Below are positions 12,038 through 25,724 of a stretch of DNA of 64,000 nucleotides, in pieces. How positions within the stretch are numbered: position 1 is the first letter of the stretch; each line of letters opens with the position of its first letter. The stretch comes from Pseudomonas oryzihabitans (GTDB lineage: Bacteria; Pseudomonadota; Gammaproteobacteria; Pseudomonadales; Pseudomonadaceae). The position numbers and the translations under genes were made by a program. The DNA lies in the NCBI RefSeq assembly GCF_001518815.1, contig NZ_CP013987.1:475001-539000 (forward strand), in the 5' to 3' direction. Under the pieces are notes generated by a model. The model was given only the letters and a program-made list of their open reading frames with translations, searched no databases and was not told the DNA's origin.

Positions 12038-13705
12038 CTAGCGGCTGACCACCAGCTTGCGGGCGTGGGCGAGGGATTCGCGGGTGAGGTCGACGCCGCC
12101 GAGCATGCGCGCCACCTCCTCCACGCGCCGCGCCCGGTCCAGCTTGGCGACCGCAGTGCGCGTCTCGTCGGTGCCGCGCTCCTTGTGCACGAACAGATGC
12201 TGGTGACCCTGGGCTGCAACCTGGGGGAGGTGGGTAACCGTCAGCACCTGGCCACGCTCACCCAGTTGCCGCAGCAGTTGGCCGACCACCTCGGCCGTCG
12301 GGCCGCCGATACCGACGTCCACCTCGTCGAATACCAGGGTCGGGGTGCGCGAGGTCTGGGCGGTAATGACCTGGATGGCCAGGCTGATACGTGACAGCTC
12401 ACCACCCGAGGCGACCTTGGCCAGTGGGCGCAGGGGTTGGCCCGGGTTGGCGCTGACGCGAAATTCGACGCCCTCGTTGCCCAGTGGCTGGGGTTCACCG
12501 GTACTGCCCGGCGTTAGCGTGATACTGAAGCGGCCGCCCGGCATGCCCAGGCGCTGCATTTCCGTCTCGACCGCTGCTGCGAGCTCTGGCGCGCGCTGCT
12601 CGCGCAGGCGACTCAGTTCGCCAGCCTTCTCCTGGTAGTGGCGCTCGAAGGCGGCCAATTCTTCTTGCAAGCGCTCCAGCGCGACATCGTCGGCGTCCAG
12701 GGATTGCAGCTCATTGCGCAGCTGGTCGTGCAGTTCCAGCAGGGCTTCGGGCTGCACCCGATGCTTGCGGGCAAGGCTGTAGACGCTGTCGAGACGCTCC
12801 TGCACGGCCTGTTGGCGCTCCGGATCGGCTTCGAAATGATCGACGAAGCGATTCAATTCATTCATCGCCTCCTCGATCTGGATCTGGGCGGAGGCGAGCA
12901 GGTTGCTGGCTTCCTGGATCTGCGCAGGCGGGCGGTCGAAGGCAGTCAGGCGTGCCACGCTGGCATTGAGCGCTGACTGGGCGTTGCCCTGCTCGTTCTC
13001 GGTACAGAGGTCCATGGCCTGGCGGCAGGCCAGCAGGATGTGCTCGGCGCTCGCCAGGTCGCTCTGCTCCTGTTCCAGTGCCTGCAGCTCTCCCTCGGCC
13101 AGGGCGAGATTGTCGAGTTCTTCCAGCTGATAACTGAGTAACTGGTGGCGAGCGCGCTGTTCGTCACCGTTGCGGGTAAGACGCTCCAGGGTCTGGCGCA
13201 CCTGGCGCCAGCGCTGGGCGGCGAGCTGGACCTGGCGAACCAGTTCTCCCGCGCCCGCGTATTCGTCCAGCAGGCGGCGATGAGTGTCGAGACCGAGCAG
13301 CGACTGGTGTTCGTGCTGGTTGTGGATGTCGATCAGCAGGCCGCCCAGGGTCTTGAGGTCGGCCAGTGGGCAGGGCGAGCCATTGATATAGCCGCGCGAG
13401 CGTCCTTCGCGGGTGATGACGCGGCGCAGCAGGCAGGGGCCGTCCTGCTCCAGGTCTCGCTCGGCGAGCCACTGGCGCGCCTCGGGGATGTCGGTGGTGT
13501 CGAAGCTGGCCAGAACATCGGCCTTGTCTGCACCAGGCCTGACCGCATCGCTGTCGGCGCGGTCGCCAAGGGTGAGGCCGAGGGCGTCGAGCATGATGGA
13601 CTTGCCGGCGCCGGTTTCGCCGGTGATCACGGTCATGCCGCGCTCGAGGTCGAGGTCGAGGTGTTCGACGATGGCGTAGTTGCGGACGGACAGATGCACC
13701 AGCAT
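12038..13705 (-). CDS. recN: DNA repair protein RecN
   Basis: SMC-like ATPase acting in recombinational repair of double-strand breaks. The product has 555 residues. Walker A GETGAGKS is at residues 29-36, long coiled-coil segments lie in the middle, and the C-terminal half has the ABC signature (ASGGELSRISLA) and Walker B (TLVFDEVDVGIGG). The ATG at 13705 has GGAGA 8-12 bases upstream. The frame continues upstream to 13813 but would run through the promoter and LexA boxes, so that extension is not coding. SOS control is indicated by two LexA boxes over the promoter. Confidence 0.96.
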   Translation of the reverse strand: MLVHLSVRNYAIVEHLDLDLERGMTVITGETGAGKSIMLDALGLTLGDRADSDAVRPGADKADVLASFDTTDIPEARQWLAERDLEQDGPCLLRRVITREGRSRGYINGSPCPLADLKTLGGLLIDIHNQHEHQSLLGLDTHRRLLDEYAGAGELVRQVQLAAQRWRQVRQTLERLTRNGDEQRARHQLLSYQLEELDNLALAEGELQALEQEQSDLASAEHILLACRQAMDLCTENEQGNAQSALNASVARLTAFDRPPAQIQEASNLLASAQIQIEEAMNELNRFVDHFEADPERQQAVQERLDSVYSLARKHRVQPEALLELHDQLRNELQSLDADDVALERLQEELAAFERHYQEKAGELSRLREQRAPELAAAVETEMQRLGMPGGRFSITLTPGSTGEPQPLGNEGVEFRVSANPGQPLRPLAKVASGGELSRISLAIQVITAQTSRTPTLVFDEVDVGIGGPTAEVVGQLLRQLGERGQVLTVTHLPQVAAQGHQHLFVHKERGTDETRTAVAKLDRARRVEEVARMLGGVDLTRESLAHARKLVVSR

Positions 13706-13729
13706 GCGACGATCTCCGGAGGCGGTTTT

Positions 13730-13774
13730 CTGGTTGTTTATACAGTGCCTCTCGGGCACTGGCAATCCATACAG
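13730..13774 (-). promoter_or_regulatory. recN promoter with tandem LexA (SOS) boxes
   Basis: Two CTG-N10-CAG sites are present. Read on the minus strand, 13745-13730 is CTGTATAAACAACCAG and 13774-13759 is CTGTATGGATTGCCAG, close to the LexA consensus CTGTATATATATACAG. They overlap a promoter made of -35 TTGCCA (13765-13760), a 17-base spacer and -10 TATAAA (13742-13737). One box therefore covers each promoter element, predicting tight SOS repression of recN. Confidence 0.88.
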
Positions 13775-13776
13775 CT

Positions 13777-13804
13777 CTTGAAGCGCCGGCCGGCGGCCCC
13801 ATAT
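13777..13804 (+). promoter_or_regulatory. Sigma-32 heat-shock promoter of grpE-dnaK-dnaJ
   Basis: CTTGAAG (13777-13783), a 14-base spacer and CCCATAT (13798-13804) match the RpoH consensus CTTGAAA-N14-CCCATNT at all but one specified position. A transcript would start near 13811, about 60 bases before the grpE ATG. The -35 begins 2 bases after the outer LexA box of recN. Confidence 0.85.
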
Positions 13805-13871
13805 AGGCGCCATCGATCAAGGCGTCGTCCATTAGAGGGCGCGCCCACCGGCATTATCACAGGAGGACTCC

Positions 13872-14438
13872 ATGGCCGACGAACAGAACTCCCAGACTCC
13901 CGAGCACGAAGCAGCCGCTCAGGGCGACGTCCAGCACGAGGATCTCGCTGCCCGCGTTGCCACGCTCGAAGAGCAACTCGCCGCTGCCCAGGATCAATCG
14001 CTGCGCAGCGTCGCCGACCTGCAGAACGTGCGTCGTCGCGCTGAGCAGGATGTGGAGAAGGCGCACAAGTTCGCGCTGGAAAAATTTGCTGGCGATCTGT
14101 TGCCGGTACTCGACAGCCTGGAGCGTGGCCTGGAGCTGTCCAATGCCGCGGACGAAGCCTTGAGGCCCATGCGCGAAGGCATGGAGCTGACCCTGAAGAT
14201 GCTGCAGGACACGCTCAAGCGCTATCAGGTCGAGGCCGTCGATCCCCACGGCGCGCCTTTCAATCCGGAACACCACCAGGCCATGGCCATGGAAGAGAGC
14301 GCCACCGCCGAGCCGGGCAGCGTGCTCAAGGTGTTTCAAAAGGGCTATCTGCTCAATGGTCGCCTGCTGCGGCCGGCGATGGTGGTCGTGAGCAAGGCCC
14401 CTGCCGCACAGCAGCCGAGCATCGACGAAAAGGCTTGA
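13872..14438 (+). CDS. grpE: Nucleotide exchange factor GrpE
   Basis: Releases ADP from DnaK during the chaperone cycle. The 188-residue protein has an acidic, Gln-rich N-terminus and a long dimerisation helix (about residues 25-95), then the beta-wing domain with the family pattern [24 protein letters not shown] is well placed before the ATG. First gene of a grpE-dnaK-dnaJ heat-shock operon. Confidence 0.97.
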   Translation: MADEQNSQTPEHEAAAQGDVQHEDLAARVATLEEQLAAAQDQSLRSVADLQNVRRRAEQDVEKAHKFALEKFAGDLLPVLDSLERGLELSNAADEALRPMREGMELTLKMLQDTLKRYQVEAVDPHGAPFNPEHHQAMAMEESATAEPGSVLKVFQKGYLLNGRLLRPAMVVVSKAPAAQQPSIDEKA

Positions 14439-14531
14439 AATTCTTTCGCTCGGCCCCATCTGGTAGGCAAGCGAACATCAAAGGCCCCCTGAGCGGGCCG
14501 CGCGGAATCTGAGATTTCTGGAGAAGACTAC

Positions 14532-16460
<1,929 letters not shown>

Positions 16461-16572
16461 GCCCCGTGCTTACCGCACCTGACGGGCTTCGGCCCGTCGG
16501 ATCCGCCACGCGGGAGCCTGCTCCCGCGTTGGCGTGTCTGGAGGGTGAGAAAATTTAAGGTGCAGAAAGTCT

Positions 16573-17706
16573 ATGGCCAAACGTGATTACTATGAGGTGC
16601 TCGGGGTCGAGCGCGGCGCCAGCGAAGCCGAGCTCAAGAAAGCCTACCGACGCCTGGCGATGAAATACCACCCGGATCGCAATCCGGGGGACGCAGCTGC
16701 CGAAGAGCAATTCAAGGAGGCCGCGGAGGCCTACGAAGTGCTGTCCGATGCGGGCAAGCGCTCGGCCTACGACCAGTACGGCCATGCTGGCGTCGATCCG
16801 AGCATGGGCGGCGGCGGTTTCGGCGGCGCCGCAGGGGGCGCGAACTTCTCCGACATCTTCGGCGACGTCTTCAGCGACTTCTTCGGCGGGCGCGGTGGTG
16901 CCGGTGGCCGCGGCGGTCCGCAGCGCGGTGCCGATCTGCGCTATACCCTGGATCTGGACCTCGAAGAGGCAGTGCGCGGGACCACGGTCACCATTCGCGT
17001 GCCCACCCTGGTCGAGTGCAAGGTGTGCGACGGCAATGGCGCCAAGCCAGGTACCTCGGCGTCCACCTGCCCCACCTGTGGCGGCATTGGCCAGGTGCGG
17101 ATGCAGCAAGGTTTCTTCTCGGTGCAGCAAACCTGCCCGCGCTGCCACGGCAGCGGCAAGATCATTCCCGAGCCCTGCACGGCCTGTCATGGCCAGGGTC
17201 GCGTGGAAGAGCAGAAGACCCTGTCGGTCAAGGTGCCGGCGGGCGTCGACACGGGCGACCGCATCCGTCTGACCGGCGAAGGCGAAGCCGGGACCCTGGG
17301 TGGCCCCAGTGGCGACCTCTACGTGGTGGTCAATGTGCGCGAGCACTCGATCTTCCAGCGTGACGGCAAGCATCTCTATTGCGAGGTGCCGATTAACTTC
17401 ACCGACGCCGCTCTGGGTGGTGAACTGGAAGTGCCGACCCTGGATGGCCGCGTCAAGCTGAAGATCCCCGAAGGCACTCAGACCGGCAAGATGTTCCGCC
17501 TGCGCGGCAAGGGCGTGACGCCCGTGCGTGGCGGTGGCGCTGGCGATCTAATGTGCAAGGTGGTGGTGGAGACCCCGGTCAACCTGAGCCGGCGTCAGCG
17601 CGAGCTGCTCGAGGAATTCCGCAACACCCTGCAGAGCGACAGCTCCCATTCGCCTCGGGCCAGCGGCTGGTTCGACGGGATGAAGCGCTTCTTCGACGAC
17701 CTCTAA
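16573..17706 (+). CDS. dnaJ: Chaperone protein DnaJ (Hsp40)
   Basis: Type I J-protein of 377 residues that stimulates the DnaK ATPase. The J domain has HPD at residues 33-35. It is followed by a Gly/Phe-rich region (about 75-120) and four zinc repeats ([32 protein letters not shown]). Two C-terminal beta-barrel domains complete it. It is separated from dnaK by 112 bases that contain an imperfect GC-rich inverted repeat (GACGGGCTTCGGCCCGTC, 16481-16498) without a T-run, which may lower expression relative to dnaK. Confidence 0.98.
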   Translation: MAKRDYYEVLGVERGASEAELKKAYRRLAMKYHPDRNPGDAAAEEQFKEAAEAYEVLSDAGKRSAYDQYGHAGVDPSMGGGGFGGAAGGANFSDIFGDVFSDFFGGRGGAGGRGGPQRGADLRYTLDLDLEEAVRGTTVTIRVPTLVECKVCDGNGAKPGTSASTCPTCGGIGQVRMQQGFFSVQQTCPRCHGSGKIIPEPCTACHGQGRVEEQKTLSVKVPAGVDTGDRIRLTGEGEAGTLGGPSGDLYVVVNVREHSIFQRDGKHLYCEVPINFTDAALGGELEVPTLDGRVKLKIPEGTQTGKMFRLRGKGVTPVRGGGAGDLMCKVVVETPVNLSRRQRELLEEFRNTLQSDSSHSPRASGWFDGMKRFFDDL

Positions 17707-18567
<861 letters not shown>

Positions 18568-18581
18568 TCAGCTCGCAGGGG

Positions 18582-18609
18582 TGCAAGCCGTGATCAATTC
18601 GTGTACAAT
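18582..18609 (+). promoter_or_regulatory. Candidate promoter of the carA leader
   Basis: TACAAT (18604-18609) is a good -10. TGCAAG (18582-18587) lies 16 bases upstream as a poor -35, so an activator may help. A near-perfect dyad, AGCTTTAGTG (18612-18621) with CACTAAAAGCT (18626-18636), sits over the predicted start and could be an operator or an early RNA hairpin. Confidence 0.5.
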
Positions 18610-18644
18610 GCAGCTTTAGTGTATCCACTAAAAGCTAGCGCAGA

Positions 18645-18662
18645 ATGAAATCACAACATTAA
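18645..18662 (+). CDS. Putative five-codon leader ORF (MKSQH) ahead of carA
   Basis: ATG AAA TCA CAA CAT TAA lies between the candidate promoter and the terminator-like hairpin. Its stop overlaps the first bases of that hairpin. Only weak purine-rich bases (GCGCAGA) precede the ATG. This could be a leader peptide for attenuation or chance; no homologue was recognised. Confidence 0.25.
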   Translation: MKSQH

Positions 18663-18699
18663 AACGGGATGACTCTTCGAGATGTCATCCCGTTTTTTT
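18661..18699 (+). terminator. Terminator/attenuator in the carA leader
   Basis: A 13-base stem, AAAACGGGATGAC (18661-18673) with GTCATCCCGTTTT (18684-18696), is followed by a run of seven T (18693-18699). It could simply end dapB transcripts. However, only about 35 bases separate it from the carA ribosome binding site, leaving little room for a promoter, so it probably lies inside the carA leader and acts as an attenuator. Confidence 0.75.
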
Positions 18700-18743
18700 G
18701 CACCCTGCGTTTGCCCGCCAAGGCTTGATTTTCGGAGGTCTTC

Positions 18744-19880
18744 TTGACTAAGCCAGCCATACTCGCACTTGCCGATGGCAGCATCTTTCGCGGTGAATCC
18801 ATCGGTGCCGACGGCCACACGGTCGGCGAAGTGGTGTTCAACACCGCCATGACCGGCTACCAGGAAATCCTGACCGATCCTTCCTATGCGAAGCAGATCG
18901 TCACCCTGACCTATCCGCACATCGGCAATACCGGCACCACGCCGCAGGATGGCGAGGCCGCTCAGGTCTGGGCTGCCGGGCTGATCATCCGCGACCTGCC
19001 GCTGCTGGCCAGCAACTGGCGTAACAAGCAGTCGCTGCCCGACTATCTCAGGGAAAATGGCACCATCGCCATTGCCGGGATCGACACCCGTCGACTGACC
19101 CGCATTCTCCGCGAGAAGGGCGCTCAGGATGGCTGCATCCTGACCGGCGAAGGCGCCACCGAAGAGCGTGCCCTGGAATTGGCTCGTGCCTTCCCTGGCC
19201 TCAAGGGCATGGACCTGGCCAAGGAAGTCAGCGTCAAGGAACGCTACGAGTGGCGCTCCAGCGTCTGGTCGCTGGAAACCGACAGTCACGCCGAGATCCC
19301 CGCCGAGCAGCTGCCCTACCATGTGGTGGCCTTCGACTATGGCGTCAAGCTGAACATCCTGCGCATGCTGGTGGCCCGCGGCTGCCGCATCACCGTGCTG
19401 CCGGCCCAGACCCCGGCCAGCGAAGCCCTGGCGCTGCAGCCTGACGGCATCTTCCTGGCCAACGGCCCGGGCGATCCCGAGCCCTGCGACTACGCCATCA
19501 AGGCGATCCAGGATGTCCTGGAGACCGAGATTCCGGTATTCGGCATCTGCCTGGGCCATCAGCTGCTGGCCCTGGCCTCCGGCGCCAAGACGGTGAAGAT
19601 GCCCAGCGGTCACCACGGTGCCAACCATCCGGTGCAGGATCTCGACAGCGGCGTGGTAATGATCACCAGCCAGAACCACGGTTTTGCCGTGGACGAGGCC
19701 AGCCTGCCAGCCAATGTGCGTGCTACCCACAAGTCGCTGTTCGACGGCACCCTGCAGGGTATCGAGCGTACCGACAAGGTTGCTTTCAGCTTCCAGGGTC
19801 ACCCCGAGGCGAGCCCTGGCCCGCACGACGTGGCGCCGCTGTTCGACAAGTTCATCCAGGCCATGGCCGCGCGCCGCTAA
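18744..19880 (+). CDS. carA: Carbamoyl-phosphate synthase small (glutaminase) subunit
   Basis: Hydrolyses glutamine and channels ammonia to CarB for carbamoyl phosphate, the shared precursor of arginine and pyrimidines. The 378-residue protein has an N-terminal CarA domain and a class I glutamine amidotransferase domain. The nucleophile is Cys269 in GICLGHQ and the His/Glu pair is in [10 protein letters not shown]. The start is TTG (18744), with GGAGG about 5 bases upstream and family-matching residues [13 protein letters not shown]; no in-frame ATG is nearby. The leader contains a probable attenuator. Confidence 0.97.
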   Translation: MTKPAILALADGSIFRGESIGADGHTVGEVVFNTAMTGYQEILTDPSYAKQIVTLTYPHIGNTGTTPQDGEAAQVWAAGLIIRDLPLLASNWRNKQSLPDYLRENGTIAIAGIDTRRLTRILREKGAQDGCILTGEGATEERALELARAFPGLKGMDLAKEVSVKERYEWRSSVWSLETDSHAEIPAEQLPYHVVAFDYGVKLNILRMLVARGCRITVLPAQTPASEALALQPDGIFLANGPGDPEPCDYAIKAIQDVLETEIPVFGICLGHQLLALASGAKTVKMPSGHHGANHPVQDLDSGVVMITSQNHGFAVDEASLPANVRATHKSLFDGTLQGIERTDKVAFSFQGHPEASPGPHDVAPLFDKFIQAMAARR

Positions 19881-19901
19881 GGTTAGAGGAGGGTAGAGCC
19901 C

Positions 19902-20558
19902 ATGCTGGCGAATCTGGGTGTCATCGACTTCTGGACCTATGTGGTCGGGACCCTGTTCGTCATCCTGTTGCCCGGCCCCAACTCGTTCTTCGTGCTCGCC
20001 ACCAGCGCCCAGCGCGGCATCCGCAGCGGTTACCAGGCGGCCTCCGCCGTGTTCCTTGGTGACGCCGTGCTGATGCTGCTCTCGGCTCTGGGCGTCGCCT
20101 CGCTGCTCAAGGCCGAGCCGCTGTTCTTCCAGGTCCTCAAGTATCTGGGCGCGGCCTACCTGTTCTACCTCGGCTGGGGCATGTTGCGCGGCGGACTCAA
20201 GTCCTGGCGCAGCCCGGCCCAGGGCCAGGCCGAGGCGACCCTGCGCGAAGACGTCCATCAGCCGTTCCGCAAGGCGCTGCTGCTGAGCCTGTCGAATCCG
20301 AAGGCGATCCTGTTCTTCGTCTCCTTCTTCATCCAGTTCGTGGACCCCGGTTACGCCCATCCGGCGCTGTCCTTCCTGGTGCTGGGCGCGGTACTGGAAG
20401 CGATCAGCTTCTGCTACCTGTCGTTCCTGATTTTCTGCGGCGTTCGCCTGGCGGCCTGGTTCCGTCAGCGGCGTCGCCTCAGCGCAGGCGCCACCGGCGG
20501 CGTCGGCGCCCTGTTCGTTGGTTTCGGTGTGAAGTTGGCCACCGCGACCCTGACCTGA
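19902..20558 (+). CDS. LysE/RhtB family amino acid exporter (LeuE-like)
   Basis: Inner-membrane protein of 218 residues with about six hydrophobic segments. It has the LysE-family N-terminal hallmark LPGPNSFFVLATSAQRG (about residues 24-40). The opening MLANLGVIDFWTYVVGTLF and overall length resemble E. coli leucine exporter LeuE; the substrate here is inferred only from that. It sits between carA (21 bases upstream) and carB (21 bases downstream), so it is presumably co-transcribed with them, an arrangement I recall from other Pseudomonas. Confidence 0.85.
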   Translation: MLANLGVIDFWTYVVGTLFVILLPGPNSFFVLATSAQRGIRSGYQAASAVFLGDAVLMLLSALGVASLLKAEPLFFQVLKYLGAAYLFYLGWGMLRGGLKSWRSPAQGQAEATLREDVHQPFRKALLLSLSNPKAILFFVSFFIQFVDPGYAHPALSFLVLGAVLEAISFCYLSFLIFCGVRLAAWFRQRRRLSAGATGGVGALFVGFGVKLATATLT

Positions 20559-20579
20559 TTACCTGCATTCGAGAAGCCC

Positions 20580-23797
<3,218 letters not shown>

Positions 23798-23801
<4 letters not shown>

Positions 23802-24274
23802 CCAAGTACCCCATGACCGTCCAGGGTGCTCGCGCCCTGGAAGACGAACTCAAACACCTCAAGACCGAGCTGCGTCCGCAGATCACCCAGGCCATCGCCG
23901 AAGCGCGTGAGCTGGGTGATCTCAAGGAGAACGCCGAATACCACGCTGCCCGCGAACAGCAGGGCATGGTAGAGGCGCGGATCCGCGATATCGAAGGCCG
24001 GTTGCAGAACGCCCAGGTGATCGACGTAGCTGCCCTGCCGCATACCGGCAAGGTCATCTTCGGTACCACCGTGGAGATCGCCAACACCGAGACCGACGAG
24101 ACGGTGACCTACCAGATCGTCGGCGACGATGAGGCTGATATCAAGCAGAGCAAGCTGTCGGTGGGTTCGCCCATCGCCCGCGCGCTGATCGGCAAGGAAG
24201 AAGGGGACGTGGTGCTGGTGAAGACCCCGGGCGGCGATGTCGAATACGAAATTGTCGCCGTCCGTCACGTCTGA
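23798..24274 (+). CDS. greA: Transcription elongation factor GreA
   Basis: Rescues backtracked RNA polymerase by stimulating transcript cleavage. It is the standard 158 residues. The N-terminal coiled coil (about 1-75) carries acidic tip residues in [12 protein letters not shown], and the C-terminal FKBP-like domain follows. Its ATG overlaps the carB stop by 4 bases, so it is translationally coupled to carB. Confidence 0.97.
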
Positions 24275-24703
24275 TCACCGCGCCGGAGGCTGGCTCGCCA
24301 GGCTGCTCGCGGCAGCCTGGCAGCTGGCCCAGGTGTTCTGGGTCGGCCCGCTGGTCGCCCTGCACCTGTGCATCCCTGTGGCGCTTGCCCAAGCGGGCTG
24401 GGCGCCGCTGCTGATCCAGTCCGGGCGCGAGGAATTGCTGCGCATGATGCTCAGCGCTGCAGCCGGGGGGTCTTTACCCAGGTCGTGGTGCTGGTGTGGT
24501 GGGCCGGCTTCAGCGCGCTGTGGCGCGATCTGCGCGGTCAGCTGCTGCTGGCCAGTGCGCTAGCCGTGGTGCTGCAGAACGAACTGGCGCGCTTCTGGAC
24601 CGGACCGACCGCCCTGGCCGGCTACCTGGTCCTGTTGCTTTGCGGTCTGATCCTGGTGCTGCAACCCGTTCCCGGGCGTGCGCCCGGGGCTCAGGCGGTA
24701 TAG
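24237..24703 (+). pseudogene. DUF4149-type membrane protein gene, frameshifted
   Basis: A small integral membrane protein is encoded in two frames. The first part (24237-24470) begins [19 protein letters not shown] and gives one hydrophobic stretch up to LLRMMLSAAAG. The second part (about 24468-24703) continues GVFTQVVVLVWWAGF with two more hydrophobic segments and ends at 24703. The switch is at a run of six G (24465-24470); seven G would restore a single protein of about 155 residues. Position after greA and composition fit the DUF4149 family found there in pseudomonads; I have not confirmed this by a search. It may be a real inactivation, slippage or a sequencing error. The start within greA is uncertain. 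It overlaps the convergent yhbY end by 13 bases. Confidence 0.6.
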
Positions 24704-25002
24704 CGCACCACGTTGGACAGGTTGCGATTCTGTTCGCGGGCCTTGCGATAGATCAGGGCCATCTTGCCAATCACCTGCACCAGCTCGGCCTTGCTCGACG
24801 CGCACAGTTCGTCGATCAGGGCCCGGCGGTCTTCGCGTTCGGTGACGGCCAGCTTGATCTTGATCAGTTCATGGTCGTTCAGGGCGCGTTCGAGTTCACC
24901 CAATACGCCTTCGCTCAGGCCGTTCTCGCTGATGGTGACCACCGGCTTGAGTTGATGACCGATCGCCTTGAACCGCTTTTTATGCTCGTTGTTGAGCGCC
25001 AT
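24691..25002 (-). CDS. yhbY: Ribosome assembly RNA-binding protein YhbY
   Basis: CRS1-YhbY (CRM) domain protein of 103 residues that associates with pre-50S particles. It starts MALNNEHKKRFKAIGHQLKP and contains the family-type pattern ISENGLSEGVLGELERAL. In Pseudomonas it is normally divergent from rlmE and ftsH; here the rlmE position holds a degraded copy. Confidence 0.93.
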   Translation of the reverse strand: MALNNEHKKRFKAIGHQLKPVVTISENGLSEGVLGELERALNDHELIKIKLAVTEREDRRALIDELCASSKAELVQVIGKMALIYRKAREQNRNLSNVVRYTA

Positions 25003-25076
25003 AATTCACCCCAGATAAAAGCCGAGCAGTTTATCCCAGCTGTCCGGTGCCGCCCAGCGATACAAGAAAACTTACC

Positions 25077-25555
25077 GTGGCCTGCGCTCAGTCCAGCGTG
25101 CATGGGCTCAGGGAACACGTGGGCAACGCCTGCGTCAAGCAGGCTCGGAAGGGCGGCTGGTCAATCGCCGGAAAACTTGTGCCATCCCTTGCGAGAGACT
25201 GCCGGATGTGGCATTGCCAGCCGTTGCTGGGCAGTGCCGGATCCGTCTGATTTCCAGGGGCGATTGATGGCTATCCGGGAGGCCTTGTTATTTTCAGCAG
25301 AGCCCCCATATGAATGGCCTTGATGTGGTAGGCCAGTCCAGGGCTATCTATCCTGGTGCGCTGGCCATGAGCCTCGTGCGCCGGGTTGGTGTCCAGGTAG
25401 GCTGTCTGATCAGGGTCTTCCAGCGAGAAGGCTGCACGAATTGCCTCAAAGAGGGGCGTGGACGCTTCGCTGTGGAGGTCAGGTGCGCTCTTTTCGCTTC
25501 GCGGGACGTGTCGCGCCAGCAGTATCTATTGGGTCGCGGTTTCAAGGGCGATTGA
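25077..25555 (+). pseudogene. rlmE: rlmE (ftsJ/rrmJ) relic, 23S rRNA U2552 methyltransferase
   Basis: Fragments of RlmE are readable in order but in different frames. GTG at 25077 gives VACAQSSVHGLREH and then VKQARKGGWS, matching the N-terminus (family: LREH..VK.AQK.GY.SRA). From 25310 another frame gives MNGLDVVGQSRAIY. From 25406 it gives LIRVFQREG, matching the family FL(I/V)K.FQGEGF. The end is QQYLLGRGFKGD and a stop at 25555, matching the family C-terminus. The span is about 480 bases against about 620 for an intact gene. The S-adenosylmethionine motif DLGAAPGGWSQ is missing and stops interrupt the middle. Remaining conserved positions carry many substitutions (for example GEGF became REGC), so this is decay, not a single sequencing slip. 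It lies where intact rlmE is expected, between yhbY and ftsH. Confidence 0.82.
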
Positions 25556-25724
25556 GAGAATTGATGGCCGCAACATCTGCCTTGCCCTAGAGTCAAAAGC
25601 AGAAGACTCATATAGCGTTACAGACGATGTCTGCCGTGGGCCAGGCTTTGTGTAGTAACTTACCGGTCACTGCCGGTTTCGCTTCGAACGGTTTACCCAC
25701 GAAACCGGCGCAGAGGGTAGTCAA
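25556..25724 (+). promoter_or_regulatory. ftsH leader region with hairpin before the ribosome binding site
   Basis: No gene is present. A perfect 10-base inverted repeat, GCCGGTTTCG (25672-25681) and CGAAACCGGC (25700-25709), with an 18-base loop ends 3 bases before the GAGGG ribosome binding site (25713-25717). There is no T-run, so it is more likely a translational or stability element than a terminator. The ftsH promoter is not obvious. Confidence 0.5.

Noticed and set aside
24496-25323. A 275-residue plus-strand frame covering yhbY and the rlmE relic
   Set aside because: It passes antisense through yhbY, a confident gene, and is out of frame with the RlmE fragments; no family resemblance.
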